A stretch of DNA of 64,000 bases from Pectobacterium atrosepticum. Lineage in GTDB: Bacteria > Pseudomonadota > Gammaproteobacteria > Enterobacterales > Enterobacteriaceae. This document shows positions 40,304 through 53,514 of this stretch, piece after piece (the first letter of the stretch is position 1; the number at the start of each line of letters is the position of its first letter). Location of the stretch: NCBI GenBank assembly GCA_019056595.1, contig CP036163.1, positions 2,046,001 through 2,110,000 of the forward strand, given 5' to 3'. A model generated the notes under the pieces. It did no database searches and was not told the origin of the DNA. It was given only the letters and a program-made list of their open reading frames with translations. Made by a program: the position numbers and the translations under genes.

Positions 40304-41254
40304 CTAATCGATCTGTTTGACTTCAACACGCAGCTCTTTGGGCACTTCAAAGACGATGTTTTCTTCACGCCCTTGCATTTCAACCGCAACCTTGCCGCCT
40401 AATTCTTTCAGCCGCTGAATCACCTGTTGTACCAAAATATCGGGTGCCGATGCGCCTGCGGTTACTCCAACATGTGAAGCGCCCGTTAACCACGACTCCT
40501 GGATATCGTCGGCGGAATCAATTAGATAAGCCGCTTTCCCCGCTCTCTGTGCCAACTCAGCTAAACGGTTGGAGTTTGAGGAGTTTTTAGAGCCCACGAC
40601 AAAAACGACATCTGCCTTATCCGACAAATGGCGCACAGCTTCCTGACGGTTGGTCGTGGCATAGCAGATGTCATCTTTACGCGGGCCAATGATTCGAGGA
40701 AAACGCTCACGCAACGCATCAATCACCGCATAGGTATCATCAACAGAAAGCGTGGTTTGCGTCATAAAGCACAGGTTTTTTTCATCTTTTACCTGTAGCT
40801 GCCAGACATCATCGGGGGACTCGACCAGATACATGCCACCATCCGCATTGCTGTACTGCCCCATCGTTCCCTCAACTTCAGGGTGTCCAGCATGCCCGAT
40901 AAGAATCGCTTCTACACCTTTCTTACTGGCTCTGGCAACTTCCATGTGCACCTTAGTTACCAGCGGACAGGTCGCATCAAATACCGTCAGATCACGATTC
41001 TTTGCTTCATTACGCACCGCTTGCGAAACGCCATGTGCAGAGAAAATCAGAATCGCACCATCCGGCACATCTTCAATCTGTTCAATAAAAATTGCGCCAC
41101 GTTCACGTAATCCGTTGACCACATAACGATTATGTACCACTTCATGACGGACGTAGATCGGCGTACCAAAAAGCTCCAGAGCACGCTCCACTATGCTGAT
41201 AGCCCGATCGACACCGGCACAGAAGCCACGTGGATTAGCCAGCAGGATCTGCAT
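40304..41254 (-). CDS. ispH: 4-hydroxy-3-methylbut-2-enyl diphosphate reductase
   Basis: IspH (LytB) is the last enzyme of the MEP pathway and makes IPP and DMAPP. It has 316 residues, as in E. coli. The three cysteines that hold the 4Fe-4S cluster are in [14 protein letters not shown] (Cys12), [12 protein letters not shown] (Cys96) and [11 protein letters not shown] (Cys197). It is last in the ribF-ileS-lspA-fkpB-ispH series and its start overlaps fkpB by 20 bases. Confidence 0.98.
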   Translation of the reverse strand: MQILLANPRGFCAGVDRAISIVERALELFGTPIYVRHEVVHNRYVVNGLRERGAIFIEQIEDVPDGAILIFSAHGVSQAVRNEAKNRDLTVFDATCPLVTKVHMEVARASKKGVEAILIGHAGHPEVEGTMGQYSNADGGMYLVESPDDVWQLQVKDEKNLCFMTQTTLSVDDTYAVIDALRERFPRIIGPRKDDICYATTNRQEAVRHLSDKADVVFVVGSKNSSNSNRLAELAQRAGKAAYLIDSADDIQESWLTGASHVGVTAGASAPDILVQQVIQRLKELGGKVAVEMQGREENIVFEVPKELRVEVKQID

Positions 41255-41708
41255 GAGACACCTCCTGTTGTACGGGATCGATATCCAGCACGTCGAGATC
41301 GAAGGTAATCGCCTGACCGGATAAAGGATGATTGAAATCCACCGTAACTGACTCTTCAGTCACATCACGGATAATTCCCGGCATATCATTTCCGGCAACG
41401 CCGCTGAACAGCATGATGGTGCCAACATCCGGCACGCCAGTCTGGGCAAAATCACGACGCAAGAAGAACTGGATCAGGTTCGGGTTGGTCGGCCCAAAGG
41501 CCGACTCCGGCGACAGCGTAAACTTGCGTTTATCGCCACGCATCAACCCCAACAGATTTTGTTCCAGCGCGTCAGACAGACTGCCGTCGCCAAGACGAAA
41601 CAGCGCTGGCTTGCCGCGCTCACGTGTGGATTCGGCCGTAGAACCATCCTCCAGCGTCAGAATAAAATGCACCAGCAGCGCGCTGTTGTGCTGCACAGTC
41701 TCGGACAT
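41235..41708 (-). CDS. fkpB: FKBP-type peptidyl-prolyl isomerase FkpB
   Basis: FkpB (SlpA) is a cytosolic SlyD-like prolyl isomerase and chaperone. It has 157 residues (149 in E. coli). The FKBP half begins [24 protein letters not shown] and the insert-in-flap domain is in the middle, with GRPANPNL-like residues replaced by [12 protein letters not shown] near 71. The ATG overlaps the lspA stop in ATGA. Confidence 0.95.
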   Translation of the reverse strand: MSETVQHNSALLVHFILTLEDGSTAESTRERGKPALFRLGDGSLSDALEQNLLGLMRGDKRKFTLSPESAFGPTNPNLIQFFLRRDFAQTGVPDVGTIMLFSGVAGNDMPGIIRDVTEESVTVDFNHPLSGQAITFDLDVLDIDPVQQEVSHADPAG

Positions 41709-42219
41709 CAGTGACCCTTTTTCTTAGCGATATCAGTATCATCATGCGTACTGAAAAATCCTTCCAGTACGATGAGCGCCGCACCAATACAGATGGCAGT
41801 ATCGGCTAGGTTAAAGGTGGCGAAATGCCAGTTACCGACATAAAAATCGATGAAATCGACGACAAATCCGTGCCATGTGCGGTCAAACAGGTTGCCCAAT
41901 GCGCCGCCGATAATCAGCGAGTACGCAATGTTATTTAGCCTCTGCTTGACGCTACCACGGTACATCATCACCAGCAGTGCAACCACGATAGCAATCGCGA
42001 TGCCGGCAAAGAACCAGCGTTGCCAGCCGCCTTTATCCGCCAGGAAGCTGAATGCTGCGCCGTAGTTACGGGCATAATGCAGATTCAGAGAAGGCATCAC
42101 GGGTACCGTGTCCCCCAGCGCAAAGTGGGCAAGAATCCACTGCTTGCTGCCAAGATCGATAACTAAAACCAGTATCGCCAGCCAGAGCCAGCGCAGTCCA
42201 CTCGAACAGATCTTATTCA

Positions 42220-42220
<1 letters not shown>
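41708..42220 (-). CDS. lspA: Lipoprotein signal peptidase
   Basis: LspA is the inner-membrane aspartyl protease that cuts signal peptides from diacylated prolipoproteins; globomycin inhibits it. It has 170 residues (164 in E. coli) with four membrane helices. The catalytic aspartates are in [21 protein letters not shown] (about 112-132, Asp in FDR and in VVDF). It overlaps ileS and fkpB by ATGA junctions, indicating tight translational coupling. Confidence 0.97.
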
Positions 42221-45033
<2,813 letters not shown>

Positions 45034-45064
45034 TAGATTCTCGATTTCGTTTCGGCTAGAAAAA

Positions 45065-46006
45065 TTAAACCGGTGTCTTTAACCCGAAGAACGTCCGGGC
45101 TGTCACCACATCATCGGCGATTTGCTGTTTTAACGCATCGAGCGAAGCAAAACGCTGTTCATTACGGATTTTTTTACGCAGTACGACTTCAATATGACGA
45201 CCATAGAGATCTATCGTCACGTCCAGCAAATTCACTTCAAGCTGCTGGCGTTTGTCACCGTTTACGGTTGGGCGCGTACCAATATTGGCGACACCCGGCA
45301 GCGGTTCTTGCCCCAGCCCATAAACGCTGACGGCATACACGCCGCTGACAGGGGAAACCTGACGTTTCAGCGGTAAATTGGCGGTAGGGAACCCAATGGT
45401 TCGCCCCAATTCTTTGCCATGTTCCACGCGTCCGGAAATGCAGTAAGGATGGCCCAGCAGGCTTTCTGCCAGTTCAAGCTCATCACGACTGAGCGCTTCA
45501 CGTACCGCAGTGCTGCTGACCCGCTTACCGCCATTACAGAACGAATCGGTACTAATGACATCAAACCCCGACTCACGCCCAGCCTTCTGTAATAACAGGA
45601 AATCTCCCTGACGACCAGCGCCGAAGCGGAAGTCATCTCCGACAACCAAAAACTTCACGCCCAATTTCTTCGCCAGCAGAGAAGAAACGAACGTCTCTGC
45701 ATCATTGGCGGCAAAACGCGCGTCGAATCTGACGCACAGTAGATAGTCCACACCAGCCTGCGCCAGGTATTTCACCTTGTCACGCAAACGCGTCAAACGT
45801 GCGGGCGCTTTTTCCGCAGCAAAGAGTTCCAGCGGCTGTGGTTCAAAAATCATGACCATCACCGGCAACCCACGAGCACGACCTTCCTGCTTCAGTCGTT
45901 CAAGCAGCATTTGGTGTCCAAGGTGCACGCCGTCAAAATTACCAATAGTGAGCACACAGCCATAATGGTGTGCTCGAAGATTGTGTATACCGCGAATTAG
46001 CTGCAT
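45065..46006 (-). CDS. ribF: Bifunctional riboflavin kinase and FAD synthetase
   Basis: RibF phosphorylates riboflavin to FMN and adenylates FMN to FAD. It has 313 residues, as in E. coli. The N-terminal nucleotidyltransferase domain carries [17 protein letters not shown] (near 20) and the STAVREAL motif near 155. The C-terminal kinase domain begins near 185 and has [11 protein letters not shown] near 203. It is first in the run to ispH. Confidence 0.97.
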   Translation of the reverse strand: MQLIRGIHNLRAHHYGCVLTIGNFDGVHLGHQMLLERLKQEGRARGLPVMVMIFEPQPLELFAAEKAPARLTRLRDKVKYLAQAGVDYLLCVRFDARFAANDAETFVSSLLAKKLGVKFLVVGDDFRFGAGRQGDFLLLQKAGRESGFDVISTDSFCNGGKRVSSTAVREALSRDELELAESLLGHPYCISGRVEHGKELGRTIGFPTANLPLKRQVSPVSGVYAVSVYGLGQEPLPGVANIGTRPTVNGDKRQQLEVNLLDVTIDLYGRHIEVVLRKKIRNEQRFASLDALKQQIADDVVTARTFFGLKTPV

Positions 46007-46354
46007 GGCTGGCCCAGAACAAAGGGTTAATATTATGGAAACCGGCGGATTATACCTTGTACAGCGAGTAAGGTTAACCCGCGATTCGCGCCTTTTGCAG
46101 CCACCCTGTAAATCGTGCCAATATTTGCATGTTTTTTAGCTGAATCATCGATAGATGACGCCCACAAGCAGAATATCCAGGTAGCGGATGCCCTATACAA
46201 TCCGACTTTACCGATGCCAGACAGGGCTTTATCAAATTCAGGATGAATTTATGATGTGAAACGCTGTATTCCACCGCGTGAAGCTGCTAAAATCCTGCGC
46301 CATCACAACGTAACAAGTGTCGACGTACAAACGACGCTTATTTGCACAAATCCA
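46007..46354. other. Divergent spacer between ribF and rpsT
   Basis: About 350 bases holding the ribF promoter region on the minus strand and the distal rpsT promoter region on the plus strand. A minus-strand frame of 66 codons at 46074-46274 lacks a ribosome site and resembles nothing I know. I see no hairpin or repeat of note. Confidence 0.5.
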
Positions 46355-46384
46355 TTGACAAACGAAGGCTAAACGAGCATATTC
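46355..46384 (+). promoter_or_regulatory. rpsT proximal promoter
   Basis: TTGACA (46355-46360) is followed 17 bases later by CATATT (46378-46383). The surrounding sequence (GAGCATATTCC, GGCCTTTGAATTGTCC) matches the E. coli rpsT P2 region and leader as I recall them. Confidence 0.75.
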
Positions 46385-46431
46385 CACGGCCTTTGAATTG
46401 TCCTCGATTGAATATATTTGGGAGTTGGACC

Positions 46432-46695
46432 TTGGCTAATATCAAATCAGCTAAGAAACGCGCCGTACAATCTGAGAAGCGCCGTAAGCATAATGCAAGC
46501 AGTCGCTCGATGATGCGTACTTTCATCAAGAAAGTATACGCGGCGATCGCTACTGGCGATAAAGAAGTGGCACAGAAAGCATTTAATGACATGCAACCGA
46601 TCGTGGATCGCCAGGCTAGTAAAGGTCTGATTCACAAGAACAAAGCTGCACGTCATAAATCCAATCTGGTTGCGCGCATCAACGCCATGCAATAA
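46432..46695 (+). CDS. rpsT: 30S ribosomal protein S20
   Basis: S20 is a three-helix bundle that binds 16S rRNA early in 30S assembly. The start is a TTG with ribosome site GGGAG, exactly as in E. coli, where the weak start codon serves autoregulation by excess S20. The protein then has 87 residues, the family's exact length ([20 protein letters not shown]..). The open frame extends upstream to 46342, but that segment is the mRNA leader. Confidence 0.97.
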   Translation: MANIKSAKKRAVQSEKRRKHNASSRSMMRTFIKKVYAAIATGDKEVAQKAFNDMQPIVDRQASKGLIHKNKAARHKSNLVARINAMQ

Positions 46696-46720
46696 TCACG
46701 CATCTGCGTGTCGTTGCTAA

Positions 46721-46747
46721 AAAAAACCGGCTTAGGCCGGTTTTTTT
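46721..46747 (+). terminator. rpsT terminator
   Basis: CCGGC pairs with GCCGG around TTAG, extended by an A run opposite seven T residues. It is 26 bases after the rpsT stop. The symmetric A/T runs suggest it also ends the convergent nhaR transcript. Confidence 0.92.
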
Positions 46748-46772
46748 GCGTCTGTTATTTCACGACAAGTAC

Positions 46773-47693
46773 TTATCCATCACCCCGCGACAGACCTTCT
46801 GCTCTATCACAGAAGAGCGCGGAGAAATCCGCGTTACAGACACGCTGCACCGCAGGGTGCTGGATCATTCTGGCCGCAAAAATCGCATAATACTCGTCCT
46901 GAATGTTCTCGATCCTGCCGATCTCGACGATATCACCCTGCTGATAAATTTCATTGGCATACAGCGACGGCGCAACGAAAATCGCATCGTTATTAATGCC
47001 AAATGCCGTCATCAGCGCCGCATCATCAAATTCACCCAAAATGTTCGTCTGAATATTCTGCGCCGTAAACCAATTCAATAGCTTTCGTCCCAGCATGGTT
47101 CGCCGCCCGGGAATCAGTAGCTTACGTTGTTCAAGGCAGGCTGGAAAAGGCAGCTCAGGCTGCGGACGCTTACAGTAAAAGCTCACAGCACACTCGCCCA
47201 ACTTGAGTGAAAACAACCCTTCCTGCTGAGTTGAATCAACTGGGCAATCTGATAGGATCATATCCAGCTTATGCTGGCTCAACTGCTCCAGCAGCATTTC
47301 GTGCGTCGACTCAAAACAGCGCAAATGGATATGTTCCTGTTCCGTCACAACCGTTTCTAGCACTCGGCTCACCAACCGTTTGGACAACGCATCTGCCACG
47401 CCAACATCGAATAACAGGTTCGATTCTTTGCGGTAGTTCACAATATCTAACATTTCCTGGCTGAGCTGGAACATGCTATCCGCATAGCGAAAAACAAGTT
47501 GCCCCAGTTCCGTCGGCTCCAACCCTCGCCCTTTGCGCTTGAAAAGTTTGCCCTGTAAACGCTCTTCCAGACATTTGATTTGCCCAGTAATGGTCTGCGG
47601 CGTTAAAAACAGCATTTCTGCCGCACCGGCAACGGAGCCCGACTTATAAACCTGCCAGAAATAATAGAGATGATTAAAATTCAAATGAGACAC
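46773..47693 (-). CDS. nhaR: NhaR, LysR-type activator of nhaA
   Basis: NhaR senses sodium and activates nhaA. I choose the GTG at 47693, giving [20 protein letters not shown] and 306 residues (301 in E. coli); the open frame upstream runs through the nhaA end and does not match the family. The helix-turn-helix is at about 15-60 ([20 protein letters not shown]). The effector domain motif [19 protein letters not shown] is near 118-136. It follows nhaA with 31 bases between stop and start. Confidence 0.95.
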   Translation of the reverse strand: MSHLNFNHLYYFWQVYKSGSVAGAAEMLFLTPQTITGQIKCLEERLQGKLFKRKGRGLEPTELGQLVFRYADSMFQLSQEMLDIVNYRKESNLLFDVGVADALSKRLVSRVLETVVTEQEHIHLRCFESTHEMLLEQLSQHKLDMILSDCPVDSTQQEGLFSLKLGECAVSFYCKRPQPELPFPACLEQRKLLIPGRRTMLGRKLLNWFTAQNIQTNILGEFDDAALMTAFGINNDAIFVAPSLYANEIYQQGDIVEIGRIENIQDEYYAIFAARMIQHPAVQRVCNADFSALFCDRAEGLSRGDG

Positions 47694-47724
47694 ACCCGCC
47701 CCCTCTTCGCGCCTCTGGCATAGT

Positions 47725-48921
47725 TCAACCCTTACACGGCTGAACCGCCTTGTCCAGCGCTGGCAATACTCCGCGCAATGCCAGATAGCCAAGTAATGCT
47801 GCCAGCCCTGACGCCAGCAAGATTCCCAGCTTGGCATAGGTAATCAACTCCGCATCACCACCAGAGAATGCCAGCAGCGTAATGAATATCGACATGGTAA
47901 AACCGATACCACACAGCACGGAGACTGCCACGATCTGGTTAAAGTGCACACCAACCGGCAGGCGCGCATAGCCCAATCGTATAGTTAGCCAACTGAACAA
48001 GGTAATGCCCAGTGGTTTACCAAGCAACAACCCAGCGGCGATACCAAGGCTCAAAGGGGAAAACAGTTTTTCCAGCACAATTCCCTGCAATACAATGCCT
48101 GCGTTGGCGAAGGCAAACAGCGGAACAATAAGAAACGCGACCCACGTTTGTAAGCCATGTTCCAGCGAGGTTGCCGGAGAAGGTTCCCCGTCGGACGTAC
48201 GCAGGGGAATAAAAAATCCGACAATGACCCCGGCCAACGTTGCATGAACGCCACATTTCAGAATGCAGACCCACAAGACGCCCCCCACTAATAAATAGGC
48301 GGACGTTTTGCCAACCTGCAGCTTGTTCATATAGGCCAGGACAGCAATAGCCAGCACCGCACCGGCCAGCGCAAGCCAGAAGACCTGCTGTGTATAAAAC
48401 AGGGCGATAATCAGGATCGCGCCCAGATCGTCAATGATCGCCAACGCTAACAGGAAGACTTTTAACCCTGCGGGAACACGCTTGCCTAATAACGTCAACA
48501 CACCAATGGCGAACGCGATATCTGTCGCGGCGGGAATAGCCCACCCTGCACGTGTCACGTCATCATTCACGTTAAAAAGCAGAAAGAGCAAGGCGGGAAA
48601 AATCATTCCGCCTACTGCGGCTGCCAGTGGCAACATCGCCTGCTGGCGGCTGGCTAACGTGCCTTCGACTAGCTCACGCTTCACTTCCAGACCAATCAGC
48701 AGGAAGAAAATCGCCATCAGGCCATCATTAATCCACAGCAGTAGGTTCTTATTGATCTCCAGTGCGCCAAACCGCATTTCCACTGGAATCATCAGAAATT
48801 GTTGATAGCCCGCAGCAGTAACAGACCAATTGGCAAGTGCGATCGCCAAAACCGTTGCCATCATTAGCATCATGCCCGCTGCCGCATCTAATCGAATAAA
48901 GCGACGAATCATTGTTATCAT
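47725..48921 (-). CDS. nhaA: Sodium/proton antiporter NhaA
   Basis: NhaA exchanges two H+ for one Na+ across the inner membrane and gives salt and alkali tolerance. From the ATG at 48921 (ribosome site GGGGAG, 9 bases upstream) it has 398 residues (388 in E. coli). There are about 12 helices, with the ion-binding aspartate pair in [14 protein letters not shown] and the assembly segment [14 protein letters not shown] longer frame to 48996 lacks support. It precedes nhaR in one operon. Confidence 0.96.
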   Translation of the reverse strand: MITMIRRFIRLDAAAGMMLMMATVLAIALANWSVTAAGYQQFLMIPVEMRFGALEINKNLLLWINDGLMAIFFLLIGLEVKRELVEGTLASRQQAMLPLAAAVGGMIFPALLFLLFNVNDDVTRAGWAIPAATDIAFAIGVLTLLGKRVPAGLKVFLLALAIIDDLGAILIIALFYTQQVFWLALAGAVLAIAVLAYMNKLQVGKTSAYLLVGGVLWVCILKCGVHATLAGVIVGFFIPLRTSDGEPSPATSLEHGLQTWVAFLIVPLFAFANAGIVLQGIVLEKLFSPLSLGIAAGLLLGKPLGITLFSWLTIRLGYARLPVGVHFNQIVAVSVLCGIGFTMSIFITLLAFSGGDAELITYAKLGILLASGLAALLGYLALRGVLPALDKAVQPCKG

Positions 48922-49151
48922 TGACTTAATCTCCCCATCAGCACGAACGTTAATACCAAACGTCCGCTTTCTTGCTAGCAAGATTACGCAATCCAATCAC
49001 TCGTTAAAAGCAGATTAAAACTGACTTAATATTCGGAAAAACCGATTTATTGAATTGAAGCTGCTTAGAGGGAAGCATAAAAAAACGTCGGGAGCGTTTT
49101 TCAACGTTGCGCAGCAACGCCCGCAGGATGACGAACAAGGATGTCCGTCAT

Positions 49152-49181
49152 AAAAAAAACCGGCGGGTTTACCCACCGGTC
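49152..49181 (-). terminator. Terminator after dnaJ
   Basis: On the minus strand ACCGGTGGGT pairs with ACCCGCCGGT (one mismatch) and eight T residues follow. It starts 28 bases after the dnaJ stop. The remaining spacer to nhaA (48922-49150) shows only the nhaA promoter region and a small CGTTGCGCAGCAACG stem at about 49104. Confidence 0.9.
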
Positions 49182-49208
49182 TTTCTATCACGCGTTAACG
49201 ATAAGCGA

Positions 49209-50348
49209 TTAACGGGTCAAGTCGTCGAAAAACTTCTTCACGCCATCAAAAAAGTTTTTCGAGCGCGGGCTGTTTCTTTCGCCAGACGGGCCACCGAAGC
49301 TCTCGTCGAGTTCTTGCAGCAGTTGTCTCTGGCGCTCGTTCAGATTAACTGGGGTTTCCACAACCACACGGCACAGCAGATCGCCCTGCGCACCGCCGCG
49401 AACTGATTTCACACCTTTTCCACGCATACGGAACAATTTCCCGGTTTGCGTTTCTGCAGGCACTTTCAGCTTCACGCGACCATCCAGCGTCGGGACTTCA
49501 ATCTCGCCGCCTAATGCTGCCATCGCAAAGTTGATCGGCACTTCGCAGTACAGATTGTTTTCTTCACGCTGGAAGATCGGGTGCGCTTTAACCTGCACCT
49601 GAACGTATAAATCACCTGACGGTGCACCGTGATCGCCTGCTTCGCCCTCGCCAGACAAGCGGATACGGTCGCCCGTGTCCACACCCGCCGGAATTTTCAC
49701 CGACAGCGTTTTGCTTTTCTCTACGCGACCATGACCGTGGCATTTGATGCACGGATCTTTAATGATCTTACCGCGCCCATGACAGTGCGGACACGCCTGC
49801 TGCACGGTAAAGAAGCCCTGACGCATCTGCACCTGGCCGTTGCCATGACAGGTTGGACAGGTGATCGGCGAGCTACCCGGCTTCGCACCGTTGCCGTGGC
49901 ACACATCACACTCTTCCAGTGCGGGAATACGGATCTCTTTGGTGACGCCACGTACCGCTTCTTCCAGCGACAACTCCATGTTGTAGCGTAAATCGGATCC
50001 ACGGCTCGCACGCTGACGGCGACCACCGCCAAAAATATCCCCGAATACGTCGCCAAAAATATCACCAAAATCGGCACCGCCGCCGCCAAAGCCACCACCG
50101 CCGCCTCCACCCATACCACCTTGCTCAAACGCCGCGTGACCGTACTGATCGTAGGCTGCGCGTTTTTGCGAGTCGATAAGGATTTCGTAAGCTTCTTTGA
50201 TCTCTTTGAACTTGGCTTCTGCTTCGCTATCACCAGGATTACGATCCGGGTGGTACTTCATCGCCAGACGCTTGTACGCTTTCTTTATTTCGCGATCGTC
50301 CGCGCTTTTAGCAACGCCCAGGCTTTCGTAATAATCTTGCTTCGCCAT
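49209..50348 (-). CDS. dnaJ: Chaperone DnaJ (Hsp40)
   Basis: DnaJ delivers unfolded clients to DnaK and stimulates its ATPase. It has 379 residues (376 in E. coli). The J domain (1-70) carries HPD in [13 protein letters not shown], followed by a Gly/Phe-rich linker (about 75-110). Four CxxCxGxG zinc repeats follow ([32 protein letters not shown]; about 145-205), then the C-terminal client-binding domains. It is second in the dnaKJ operon, 108 bases after dnaK. Confidence 0.98.
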   Translation of the reverse strand: MAKQDYYESLGVAKSADDREIKKAYKRLAMKYHPDRNPGDSEAEAKFKEIKEAYEILIDSQKRAAYDQYGHAAFEQGGMGGGGGGGFGGGGADFGDIFGDVFGDIFGGGRRQRASRGSDLRYNMELSLEEAVRGVTKEIRIPALEECDVCHGNGAKPGSSPITCPTCHGNGQVQMRQGFFTVQQACPHCHGRGKIIKDPCIKCHGHGRVEKSKTLSVKIPAGVDTGDRIRLSGEGEAGDHGAPSGDLYVQVQVKAHPIFQREENNLYCEVPINFAMAALGGEIEVPTLDGRVKLKVPAETQTGKLFRMRGKGVKSVRGGAQGDLLCRVVVETPVNLNERQRQLLQELDESFGGPSGERNSPRSKNFFDGVKKFFDDLTR

Positions 50349-50374
50349 TTCTTTTCCTGCCCCTCAACATGCGT

Positions 50375-50406
50375 GCACGGGCGCAGAGTTTCCTCGACGC
50401 CCGTGC
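50375..50406 (-). repeat. Hairpin in the dnaK-dnaJ spacer
   Basis: GCACGGGCG (50375-50383) and CGCCCGTGC (50398-50406) form a perfect 9-base-pair stem with a 14-base loop. A second stem, GCAATAG/CTATTGC, lies next to it toward dnaK. The first hairpin ends 26 bases before the dnaJ start and has no T run, so processing, mRNA stability or translational tuning is more likely than termination. Confidence 0.65.
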
Positions 50407-50456
50407 TGATTGCCAGCAATAGCCCTGTAGCTGCTATTGCGCCCGCTTAAGGGCGA

Positions 50457-52364
50457 TTACTTTTTATCTTTTACTTCTTCAAACTCAGCATCAACGACAT
50501 CGTCGTCGCGACGAGCAGAGGCATCATCAGCGGCACCTTCAGCACCAGGCTGTGGCTGAGACGCTTCCAGCAGCTTGCCGGAAACCTGAACCAGTGCCTG
50601 AATTTTCGCTTCGATTTCTGCTTTATCTTCGCCTTTCAGCGCGCTTTCCAGCGCTTTCAGTGCGTCGTCAATGGCAGTTTTGTCATCAGCAGCCAGTTTA
50701 TCGCCCACTTCTTCCAGTTGCTTACGCGTGCTGTGCAGCAGGTGATCGCCCTGGTTACGTGCCTGAACCAGCTCTTCAAACTTACGGTCAGCTTCAGCAT
50801 TCGCTTCTGCATCGCGTACCATTTTCTGAATTTCTTCTTCGTTCAGACCAGAAGATGCCTTGATGGTGATTTTTTGCTCGCGGCCGCTGTTTTTGTCTTT
50901 CGCGGAAACGTGCAGGATACCATCCGCATCGATGTCAAAAGTGACTTCGATCTGCGGCATACCGCGCGGTGCAGCCTGAATACCATCCAGGTTAAACTGA
51001 CCCAAAGATTTGTTGTCATGCGCGCGCTTACGCTCACCCTGCAGAACATGAATCGTTACCGCAGACTGATTGTCTTCCGCCGTTGAGAACACCTGACTGT
51101 GTTTCGTCGGGATCGTGGTGTTCTTGGCGATCAGCGCGGTCATCACGCCGCCCATGGTTTCGATACCCAGAGACAGCGGACTCACATCCAGCAGCAGAAC
51201 GTCTTTCACGTCACCAGACAAGACACCGCCCTGAACCGCAGCACCAATGGCAACGGCTTCGTCCGGGTTCACGTCTTTACGTGGCTCTTTACCGAAGAAG
51301 TCAGCGACTTTCTTCTGCACCAGAGGCATACGCGTCTGACCACCAACCAGAATCACGTCCTGAATCTCAGAAACGGACAGGCCAGCATCCTGCAACGCCA
51401 CTTTTAACGGCTCAAGAGAACGGTTCACCAGCTCTTCTACCAGTGATTCCAGTTTCGCACGCGTCACTTTGATGTTCAGGTGCTTAGGACCGGTAGCATC
51501 CGCCGTGATGTACGGCAGGTTAACGTCGGTCTGCTGCGCAGAAGACAGCTCGATCTTGGCTTTTTCTGCGGCTTCTTTCAGACGCTGCATTGCCAGCGGA
51601 TCGTTGCGCAGGTCGAAACCTTGCTCTTTCTTAAATTCGTCAACCAGATAGTTGATCATGCGGCTATCGAAGTCTTCACCACCCAGGTGCGTGTCACCGT
51701 TGGTTGCCAGAACTTCGAAAGTTTTTTCGCCATCAACTTCATCGATTTCGATGATGGAGATATCGAACGTACCGCCGCCCAGATCGTAAACCGCGATAGT
51801 ACGGTTGCCGACTTCTTTATCCAGACCGTAGGCCAGTGCTGCCGCTGTCGGTTCGTTGATAATACGTTTGACTTCCAGACCAGCAATACGACCAGCATCT
51901 TTGGTTGCTTGGCGCTGTGCATCATTGAAGTAAGCCGGTACGGTAATAACCGCTTCGGTGATTGTCTCACCCAGATAGTCTTCCGCCGTTTTCTTCATTT
52001 TTTTCAGCACTTCAGCTGAAATCTGTGGCGGAGCCATTTTCTGATCTTTCACTTCCAGCCATGCATCGCCATTATCAGCTGCGACGATTTTGTACGGCAT
52101 GATGTTGGAATCACGCTGAACTTCCTCATCCTTGAAACGACGGCCAATCAAACGCTTGATAGCAAACAGTGTATTTTGAGGGTTAGTCACTGCCTGACGT
52201 TTAGCCGGTTGGCCAACCAGAATTTCACCATCTTGCGTATAAGCAATGATTGAAGGCGTGGTGCGATCGCCTTCGCTATTTTCCAGTACTTTTACTTTAG
52301 TACCGTCAATAATCGCGACACAAGAGTTGGTTGTACCCAAGTCGATACCAATAATCTTACCCAT
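50457..52364 (-). CDS. dnaK: Chaperone DnaK (Hsp70)
   Basis: DnaK is the ATP-dependent Hsp70 that folds new and stress-damaged proteins and restrains sigma-32. It has 635 residues (638 in E. coli). The actin-like ATPase domain (1-385) starts [14 protein letters not shown], with phosphate-2 motif [14 protein letters not shown] near 194 and adenosine motif near 340. [17 protein letters not shown] linker (about 388-403) leads to the substrate domain, and a lid ends [10 protein letters not shown] sigma-32 promoter lies 187-216 bases upstream. Confidence 0.99.
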   Translation of the reverse strand: MGKIIGIDLGTTNSCVAIIDGTKVKVLENSEGDRTTPSIIAYTQDGEILVGQPAKRQAVTNPQNTLFAIKRLIGRRFKDEEVQRDSNIMPYKIVAADNGDAWLEVKDQKMAPPQISAEVLKKMKKTAEDYLGETITEAVITVPAYFNDAQRQATKDAGRIAGLEVKRIINEPTAAALAYGLDKEVGNRTIAVYDLGGGTFDISIIEIDEVDGEKTFEVLATNGDTHLGGEDFDSRMINYLVDEFKKEQGFDLRNDPLAMQRLKEAAEKAKIELSSAQQTDVNLPYITADATGPKHLNIKVTRAKLESLVEELVNRSLEPLKVALQDAGLSVSEIQDVILVGGQTRMPLVQKKVADFFGKEPRKDVNPDEAVAIGAAVQGGVLSGDVKDVLLLDVSPLSLGIETMGGVMTALIAKNTTIPTKHSQVFSTAEDNQSAVTIHVLQGERKRAHDNKSLGQFNLDGIQAAPRGMPQIEVTFDIDADGILHVSAKDKNSGREQKITIKASSGLNEEEIQKMVRDAEANAEADRKFEELVQARNQGDHLLHSTRKQLEEVGDKLAADDKTAIDDALKALESALKGEDKAEIEAKIQALVQVSGKLLEASQPQPGAEGAADDASARRDDDVVDAEFEEVKDKK

Positions 52365-52550
52365 CTAAACATCTCCACTAAAAAGTCATATTCGGTATGG
52401 TGGTTAAACCTACTGTGCGGGCGAAATGTCGTTTTTCAACAAGATTTCTCGTTTTTCATCAGCAGCACACGTTTCATTTTCATGCTAACCACCGATGTAA
52501 CGGCCCAACACTTGCCTTTGCGGCAGGTCAAACTGTTTCGGTTGGAAATA

Positions 52551-52580
52551 AGATGGGGCCAACATTTCTATCATCAAGGG
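52551..52580 (-). promoter_or_regulatory. Sigma-32 heat-shock promoter of dnaKJ
   Basis: On the minus strand CCCTTGATGA (-35) is followed 13-14 bases later by CCCCATCT (-10), very near the sigma-32 consensus CTTGAAA/CCCCATNT and to E. coli dnaK P1 as I recall it. Confidence 0.9.
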
Positions 52581-52825
52581 GGAAGATGAAAAAAAATGAC
52601 CTTTATCCCTCGTACGATCAAACTATTCTGCCTTCCCCATGTTGTGTCCACTCCAAACGCCCGATATGATGCCGCGCTCGCCGCAGAAATGGGAACATTT
52701 TCCTACACAATGGCGGGCAATAACACCTAAACGACACCTATCCCAACGTGATTGGCGCATCCGCTAACCTTAATGCCGCGCCCGACGCGAAGGGACTATT
52801 AATAATCTGTTATTGCAGAGGATTT
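52581..52825. other. Spacer between the dnaK promoter and satP
   Basis: This is the upstream region of satP. A CCCCATGT at 52637-52644 on the plus strand looks like half a heat-shock promoter but has no matching -35. I found no other signal besides the satP ribosome site (CAGAGG). Confidence 0.5.
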
Positions 52826-53401
52826 ATGAGCACGAACACGTTGGCAAATCCTGGTCCATTAGGACTGATGGGCTTCGGGATGACCACTATTCTGTTGAAC
52901 CTGCACAACGCAGGCTTTTTCCCACTTTCTTCCATCATTCTCAGCATGGGTATCTTCTACGGCGGTATTGCCCAGATCCTGGCTGGCCTGCTGGAATATA
53001 AAAAAGGGAATACGTTTGGCGTGACCGCGTTTACGTCTTATGGCGCATTCTGGCTGACGCTGGTTGCCATTCTCGTACTGCCAAAAATGGGTCTGGCGGA
53101 AGCCAGCGACGCTCAGTTCCTCGGCGTATTCCTTGGCCTGTGGGGCATATTCACGCTGTTTATGTTCTTCGGTACATTCGGAACCAACCGCGCACTGCAG
53201 TTTGTCTTCGGCAGCCTGACTGTGCTGTTTGCTCTGCTGGCCGTGGGTAACTTTACTGGCAACCACGCAATGCTGACCTTCGCGGGTTACGAAGGCATCA
53301 TCTGTGGTGCTAGCGCCATTTATCTGGCAATGGCTGAAGTGCTGAACGAGAAGTTTGGCCGCACCGTACTGCCAATTGGTGCACGTGGCGCGTCCCACTG
53401 A
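52826..53401 (+). CDS. satP: Acetate/succinate-proton symporter SatP
   Basis: SatP (YaaH) is a six-helix inner-membrane channel-like symporter of acetate and succinate, family AceTr. From the ATG at 52826, with ribosome site CAGAGG, it has 191 residues (188 in E. coli). The signature [18 protein letters not shown] is at residues 7-24 and the second motif [24 protein letters not shown] is near 43-66. The frame is open from 52748 but the segment before 52826 is not similar to the family. Confidence 0.96.
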   Translation: MSTNTLANPGPLGLMGFGMTTILLNLHNAGFFPLSSIILSMGIFYGGIAQILAGLLEYKKGNTFGVTAFTSYGAFWLTLVAILVLPKMGLAEASDAQFLGVFLGLWGIFTLFMFFGTFGTNRALQFVFGSLTVLFALLAVGNFTGNHAMLTFAGYEGIICGASAIYLAMAEVLNEKFGRTVLPIGARGASH

Positions 53402-53460
53402 GTTTTGATGCAATATAAGTTCTGACGCGTCTGTAAGCACTCATTCGCGCTAAATGCTAA

Positions 53461-53496
53461 CGAGCCCTGTCAACCTGACAGGGCTCGTTTGTTTTC
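53461..53496. terminator. Terminator after satP
   Basis: CGAGCCCTGTCA pairs perfectly with TGACAGGGCTCG (12 base pairs, loop AAC plus C), followed by TTTGTTTT. It lies between satP and the convergent MFS gene. Confidence 0.92.
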
Positions 53497-53514
53497 GATG
53501 ACGATAAAGTACGA

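Noticed and set aside
46074-46274. 66-codon minus-strand frame between ribF and rpsT
   Set aside because: No ribosome site and no family resemblance; located where promoters are expected.
52608-52645. Plus-strand CCCCATGT as a heat-shock promoter for satP
   Set aside because: No CTTGAA-like -35 at the right distance.
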